NCBI GenBank assembly: GCA_019233415.1
Contig: JAFAMK010000154.1
Coordinates: 1-9,554, forward strand
Direction: 5' to 3'
Source: Vulcanimicrobiota bacterium
GTDB lineage: Bacteria; Vulcanimicrobiota; Vulcanimicrobiia; Vulcanimicrobiales; Vulcanimicrobiaceae
Length of the DNA: 9,554 nucleotides
The position numbers and the translations under genes are program-made. The notes under the pieces were generated by a model. That model ran no database searches. It saw only the letters and a program-made list of their open reading frames with translations, and was not told the DNA's origin. Below, one piece after another: positions 6,734-9,554 of the stretch. Positions within the stretch are counted from its first letter, which is position 1. Each line of letters opens with the position of its first letter.

Positions 6734-7735
6734 TCAGACGGCGGCGACGATCGGGAGTTCGCTCTCCGAGCGCGCCGGCGGGGTTTGATCGGCCGTTTCG
6801 GCGTCGTCGGCCGCGAACAGCTCGGAGACCGAGCGGTTCGAGGTGATGCGCTTGATCGCGTCGGCCAGGATCTGGGCGATCGTGAGGTGCTCGACCTTCG
6901 TCGACTCGATCATGCGCGGAATCGTGTTGGTCACGATGACCTTGTTGATCTCGGACTTCTCGAACTGCGCGATCGCGTCGCCGGCGAAGATGCCGTGCGT
7001 CGCGAGCGTGAAGACATCGGTCGCGCCCTTCTTGCGCAGCGCCTCGGCGGCTTTCACCAGCGTCCCGCCGGTCGAGATCATGTCGTCCACGACGACCGCG
7101 ATCTTGCCCTCGACGTCGCCGACGATGTGAGTGACCTCGGAGACGTCGGGCTCGGGGCGGCGCTTGATGATGACGGCGAGATTCGACTTGAGGCGCTTGG
7201 CGAACAGCTCGGCGCGCGGCACGCCGCCGGCGTCCGGCGAGACGACGACGATCTTGTCGCCTTGCAGGTTCAGGTTCTTGAGGTGGTTGCAGAGCGTCGG
7301 GGCCGCCATCAGGTTGTCGACCGGGACGTCGAAGAAGCCCTGAATCTGCGCGGCGTGCAAGTCGAGCGTGACGATCCGCTCGGCGCCGGCCCGCTCGATC
7401 ATGTTCGCGACCAGCTTGGCCGAGATCGGCTCGCGGCCTTTGGTCTTCTTGTCCTGTTTCGCGTAGCCGTAGTACGGAATCACCGCGGTGATGCGGCGCG
7501 CAGAGGCGCGCTTGAGCGCATCCAGGGTGACGAGCAGCTCCATCAGATTGTCGTTGGCCGGATACGACGTCGACTGGATGACGAAGACGTCCTCGCCGCG
7601 CACGTTCTCGTGGATCTCGACGAAGATCTCCATGTCGGAAAAGCGCCGCACGCTCGCCTTGGTCAGAGGCAAGTTGAGATAGGCGCAAATCGCCTCGGCC
7701 AGGGGCCGATTGCTGTTCCCGGTCAAGAGCTTCAT
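6734..7735 (-). CDS. prs: ribose-phosphate pyrophosphokinase (PRPP synthetase)
   Basis: Prs makes phosphoribosyl pyrophosphate from ribose 5-phosphate and ATP for purine, pyrimidine, NAD, His and Trp synthesis. The 333-residue protein has the class I layout: PANDNLMELL (59-68), the ATP-site block YYGYAKQDKK (88-97), TLDLHAAQIQGFF with metal ligand His127, SPDAGG (166-171), the catalytic loop KRR at 191-193, and the PRPP-binding loop VVVDDMISTGGTL (214-226). It ends with RSVSELF followed by a 26-residue acidic, low-complexity tail, making it slightly longer than the usual 310-320. ATG 7735 was chosen because MKLLTGNSNRPLAEAI is the normal N-terminus and AGGA lies 7 nt upstream; an in-frame ATG at 7795 would only add an Arg/Ala-rich stretch. 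It is the first gene of the housekeeping cluster. Confidence 0.96.
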   Translation of the reverse strand: MKLLTGNSNRPLAEAICAYLNLPLTKASVRRFSDMEIFVEIHENVRGEDVFVIQSTSYPANDNLMELLVTLDALKRASARRITAVIPYYGYAKQDKKTKGREPISAKLVANMIERAGAERIVTLDLHAAQIQGFFDVPVDNLMAAPTLCNHLKNLNLQGDKIVVVSPDAGGVPRAELFAKRLKSNLAVIIKRRPEPDVSEVTHIVGDVEGKIAVVVDDMISTGGTLVKAAEALRKKGATDVFTLATHGIFAGDAIAQFEKSEINKVIVTNTIPRMIESTKVEHLTIAQILADAIKRITSNRSVSELFAADDAETADQTPPARSESELPIVAAV

Positions 7736-7784
7736 GTCGAGGTCCTGGATGCGTGGCGGATGTGCCCCCGCGCGCGCGGCGCGG

Positions 7785-7813
7785 CCTGTAGCCATGCATG
7801 ACGGTTTTGTAAA
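7785..7813 (-). promoter_or_regulatory. candidate promoter for the prs-rplY-pth operon
   Basis: On the minus strand TTTACA (7813-7808) is followed after 17 nt by TACAGG (7790-7785), a modest match to a sigma-70-type promoter located about 50 nt upstream of the prs start. It lies in the only less GC-rich stretch between the palindromic element and prs. The -10 match is weak, so this is a candidate only. Confidence 0.25.
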
Positions 7814-7831
7814 CGCCCCGGTCTCTCAACC

Positions 7832-8097
7832 AGGGCCTGTACTCCCAGTCCCCTATGGCCTGCGTTGGGCTGCCGCGCCCGCCGGCTAGGAGCGGCGGCG
7901 AAAGCGATGCGGCGCATCGGTGAGCCGTCGCGACGACGTCCGGCGGGCGCGACAGCCCAACCCGGAGGGCCGGGCGAATTTGACCGCAGGCAGCGTCAGA
8001 CGGCTTGCGCGATGCGCCGCATCGCGCTGCGCCGCCTTCCTCGCCTGCGGCCAAATTGGCCCGGCGCAGGCCATAGGGGACTGGGAGTACAGGCCCT
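7832..8097. repeat. 266-nt nested palindromic element (MITE-like)
   Basis: The ends are a perfect 33-bp inverted repeat (7832-7864 with 8065-8097). Inside, two hairpins follow almost without gaps. The first pairs 7864-7885 with 7940-7961 (22 bp, one mismatch); the second pairs 7970-7991 with 8043-8064 (22 bp, two mismatches). Each hairpin loop carries a further short palindrome with the same core: CGATGC-GGC-GCATCG at 7905-7919 and GCGCGATGCG-C-CGCATCGCGC at 8007-8027. The element would fold as a three-way junction on either strand. It encodes no credible protein. It fills the gap between the lipoprotein gene and prs, and its right end overlaps the lipoprotein TAG by 2 bp. No target-site duplication is evident. 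It could be a non-autonomous mobile element, a REP-type composite, or a structured RNA/terminator. Confidence 0.85.
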
Positions 8098-8956
8098 AGT
8101 GGGCGAGAACGTCCGGGGCTTTCTCATACAGGGCGACAATGCCGTCATAGGCCGCCTCGGCGACCAGCAGGGCGGTGCCGCCCCAGACGCGGTCGAGCGA
8201 GCCCGCCGGGACGGCGTTCTCCTGTTTGACCGCGCCGAGCTCGCGGCCGTCGGGCAGCTTGAGGACCCAGCGGATGGCGATCTTCTGCTGGCCCTCGACC
8301 GGCGTCGACAGGGCGATCGTGCACACCAGGGTCAGGGCCTTGGGGTTGTCGGGCGCGACCAGGGGGACGTCGCTGGCCCGCAGCACGAACTCGAGCGCGC
8401 GCTTGAGGCTGACCGCGCCGTCGCCCGGCGCGCCCTCGATCGGCCCGATCAGGATGCCGGGCTGGGCGACCTCGACGATCGGCTCCTCGCGCACCAGCTT
8501 GGCCAGCTTGACGACCGAGCGCTGCGCCATCGCGGCCAGCGATCCGGGCGGTGGTCCGTTGGCATCGTCGTCGAGGGCGTCGGCCGGCACGCGGTCGCGT
8601 ATCGTGAAGCTGCCCACGGTTTCGCCCGACGGCGCGAACACGACCCAGCCGACCTCGAGCTCGGCCTCGGGGCCGCGCGGCGCCGCGCTCGCGCTGCCCA
8701 TCACTAGGTAGCTGCCGCGGTTGCGGACGTCGAAGGCGGCCGGGATCTCGGCATCCCGGAGCGCCCCCGCGACCGCCTCACCGAGCCGGCGCGAGAACAC
8801 CGACGGCAGGCCGGCGATCGGTGCGACCGCGACCCCGACCCCGTCCTTGACCGCGAGCAGGGGATTGGCGGTCTTGTCCTCGGCCTCGAAGGGATGCGGC
8901 ATCGGCTGGCAGGCGCCGGCGAGCAGCGCCAGCAGCGCGATCACAAGAACACGCAC
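8096..8956 (-). CDS. putative lipoprotein, function unknown
   Basis: From the GTG at 8956 the product is 286 residues, with a short lipoprotein signal (MRVLVIALLALLAGAC; lipid-modified Cys at 16). The Asp-free start of the mature part (QPMPHPFE) suggests outer-membrane sorting if Gram-negative rules apply. The rest is a soluble alpha/beta protein. VGVAVAPIAGLPS near the start of the mature part is followed by SRRLGEAVAGALRDAEIPA, which resembles the opening of proteins that bind or sense at the envelope. The C-terminal part has IRWVLKLPDGRELGAVKQE and a Trp-containing helix (LDRVWGGTALLVAEAA). I recognise the style from alphaproteobacterial hypothetical lipoproteins but know no function. An alternative GTG at 8944 overlaps the upstream micro-ORF stop as GTGA; 8956 is preferred because it keeps a positive charge in the signal. 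The TAG stop lies inside the palindromic element. Confidence 0.72.
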   Translation of the reverse strand: MRVLVIALLALLAGACQPMPHPFEAEDKTANPLLAVKDGVGVAVAPIAGLPSVFSRRLGEAVAGALRDAEIPAAFDVRNRGSYLVMGSASAAPRGPEAELEVGWVVFAPSGETVGSFTIRDRVPADALDDDANGPPPGSLAAMAQRSVVKLAKLVREEPIVEVAQPGILIGPIEGAPGDGAVSLKRALEFVLRASDVPLVAPDNPKALTLVCTIALSTPVEGQQKIAIRWVLKLPDGRELGAVKQENAVPAGSLDRVWGGTALLVAEAAYDGIVALYEKAPDVLAH

Positions 8957-9012
8957 GTCACCAGCATGCCGAGCAGGCACACGAACAGGAACATGACGAG
9001 ATACGGCCCCAC
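8941..9012 (-). CDS. 23-residue single-helix membrane micro-protein
   Basis: A GTG at 9012, preceded by a strong GGAGG at 9020-9024 (7 nt spacing), opens a 23-codon frame: MGPYLVMFLFVCLLGMLVTC then VFL and TGA. Nearly all residues are hydrophobic, giving one transmembrane helix with two Cys. The stop overlaps a possible start of the lipoprotein (GTGA, 8944-8941), and the frame overlaps the preferred lipoprotein start at 8956, so the two are likely translationally coupled. A promoter candidate lies about 65 nt upstream. It could be a real membrane peptide or a leader whose translation opens the lipoprotein start. It is too short for standard gene callers. No known family is recognised. Confidence 0.55.
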   Translation of the reverse strand: MGPYLVMFLFVCLLGMLVTCVFL

Positions 9013-9019
9013 GGCCAGT

Positions 9020-9024
9020 CCTCC
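9020..9024 (-). promoter_or_regulatory. Shine-Dalgarno of the micro-ORF
   Basis: On the minus strand GGAGG, 7 nt before GTG 9012. It is the best ribosome-binding site in the right part of the window and serves the 23-codon frame rather than the lipoprotein, whose own start codons have only weak upstream G-rich stretches. Confidence 0.6.
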
Positions 9025-9077
9025 GGCTCGGCGCGACCCTCACGCGATGTCTCCCGGCCAAACGGATCGTCGGCCCT

Positions 9078-9107
9078 GGCATATCGAGCCAGCCCGGACA
9101 AGGTCAA
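9078..9107 (-). promoter_or_regulatory. candidate sigma-70-type promoter for micro-ORF and lipoprotein
   Basis: On the minus strand TTGACC (9107-9102) and TATGCC (9083-9078) are separated by 18 nt. The -35 box is close to consensus and the -10 is a moderate match of the kind seen in Alphaproteobacteria. It sits in the 120-nt gap after the PilZ gene, leaving a leader of about 60 nt before GTG 9012. Confidence 0.45.
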
Positions 9108-9132
9108 GCCGGGGCGTGCAGGCGGTAGGTCG

Positions 9133-9426
9133 TTACGCGGCGTGGGCGTCGATGAACGAGCGCACCTCGTCGGCGCCGCTCGACAGGAACTGCAGGTGAT
9201 AGCTCGCCGAGCGCACGCCCACGACCATGGCGTCGAGCTTGCCGTGCTCGGGCAGGACGACGAGGCACAGATTGCCGAGGCTGAGCGCCTTCGCGGCATC
9301 GCTGTCGAGCCCGATGCCGGTCATCGAGATGTCGCGGATCGGCAGCTCGAGCGCGTTGGCGCCGTGGAGAATCTTGGCCACCGCCTTGATTTCGTGCCGC
9401 CTGTGCAAGCGCCGGTTCTGAAACAC
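9133..9426 (-). CDS. PilZ-domain protein (c-di-GMP receptor type)
   Basis: A 97-residue protein consisting of little more than one PilZ domain, the common bacterial receptor for cyclic di-GMP. The N-terminal arginine switch fits RxxxR (R6-R10 within RRLHRR), and the second motif D/NxSxxG is DISMTGIG (Asp32, Ser34, Gly37). Beta strands of the barrel follow (GNLCLVVLP, AMVVGVRSASYHLQF), then a C-terminal helix (DEVRSFIDAH). Both binding motifs are intact, so ligand binding is expected. A stand-alone PilZ protein usually acts by binding a partner in motility, polysaccharide export or transcription; none is visible here. The GTG at 9426 is supported by GGGAG about 9 nt upstream. The 120 nt after the gene hold the promoter candidate of the next unit. 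Confidence 0.85.
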   Translation of the reverse strand: MFQNRRLHRRHEIKAVAKILHGANALELPIRDISMTGIGLDSDAAKALSLGNLCLVVLPEHGKLDAMVVGVRSASYHLQFLSSGADEVRSFIDAHAA

Positions 9427-9554
9427 CGGGCGAATCTCCCGTGCCGCGATACTATGTAGTGAACCCCGGCAGCCGTTAACATTTGGATAAATTCCAAAGG
9501 ATTTTACAGAACGGGGTCGCGCCGGTGGCCGGGCTGCGGGATTGTAAATAGCCG
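9427..9554. promoter_or_regulatory. upstream region of the PilZ gene with a 17-bp inverted repeat
   Basis: This is the most AT-rich stretch of the window and contains no gene. TTTGGA (9482-9487) and TCCAAA (9493-9498) form a perfect 6-bp inverted repeat around a 5-nt AT spacer, about 55 nt upstream of the PilZ start, an operator-like arrangement. Between it and the start codon, minus-strand TTAACG and TACATA, 15 nt apart, form only a weak promoter match. No regulator can be named. Confidence 0.35.

Noticed and set aside
5244..6788. A 514-codon open frame on the plus strand across CAP, pth, rplY and the end of prs
   Set aside because: It lies antisense to well-recognised genes, is rich in Arg, Asp and Val with no domain signature, and is the kind of shadow frame expected in very GC-rich DNA.
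6726..8054. A 442-codon minus-strand frame over prs and half of the palindrome
   Set aside because: It is an out-of-frame Arg-rich shadow of prs continuing into the repeat; it has no family features and no ribosome-binding site.
7832..8097. CRISPR array or tRNA cluster in the long gap
   Set aside because: The repeats are inverted and nested, not direct and evenly spaced, and no tRNA cloverleaf with a T-loop consensus is present.
7865..8707. A plus-strand frame through the palindromic element and antisense to the lipoprotein
   Set aside because: The part in the repeat reflects its base composition, and the rest is antisense to a gene with a lipobox and sensible protein composition.
9091..9114. 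CCCGG ... CCGGG hairpin after the PilZ gene as a terminator
   Set aside because: Short stem without a U-tract; it overlaps the better-supported -35 element of the next unit.

Overview
This is a very GC-rich bacterial chromosomal window with short spacers and an almost continuous gene load. It holds a plus-strand block on the left (about 1-3450) that converges on a long minus-strand block (about 9426-3466). There is no transposase, phage gene, CRISPR array, tRNA or rRNA. The host cannot be named with certainty. The alternative thymidylate synthase, the degenerate peptidase and the ArgB-like protein on the left suggest a deep-branching, high-GC soil-type lineage (Eremiobacterota-like is one guess). 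The lipoprotein, the tiny membrane ORF and the PilZ protein on the right look like those of Rhodospirillales-type Alphaproteobacteria, and so does the N-terminal part of PRPP synthetase. This is an impression from protein style, not from a search.

Plus strand, left to right: the C-terminal part of an MFS transporter cut by the window edge; a one-domain VOC/glyoxalase-fold protein; an FAD-dependent thymidylate synthase (ThyX) with a THR-x7-S variant of the signature; and, 5 nt later, a polytopic membrane protein of M48/Ste24 peptidase type whose HExxH motif and third zinc ligand are both lost. This gene ends 15 nt from the end of the opposing operon.

Minus strand, in order of transcription (right to left): a small PilZ protein with both c-di-GMP motifs; a probable promoter; a 23-codon single-helix membrane ORF overlapping the start of a lipoprotein gene; then a 360-nt gap mostly filled by a 266-nt nested palindrome with 33-bp perfect terminal arms around two long hairpins. 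Next come the housekeeping genes prs, rplY (bL25/CTC) and pth, followed without large gaps by a secreted CAP-domain protein, a compact ArgB-like amino-acid-kinase-fold protein lacking the expected catalytic residues, and, in a 4-nt ATGA overlap, a secreted beta-rich protein of DUF4412/LolA-like style.

The prs-rplY-pth core serves nucleotide precursor supply and translation (PRPP; 5S rRNA-binding protein; peptidyl-tRNA recycling). The downstream accessory genes are probably co-transcribed, but no functional link is visible. The points most worth a second look are the nested palindrome between the lipoprotein gene and prs, the two apparent pseudoenzymes, the lack of a normal start codon for pth (which lies in frame with rplY across a single TAG), and the micro-ORF upstream of the lipoprotein.
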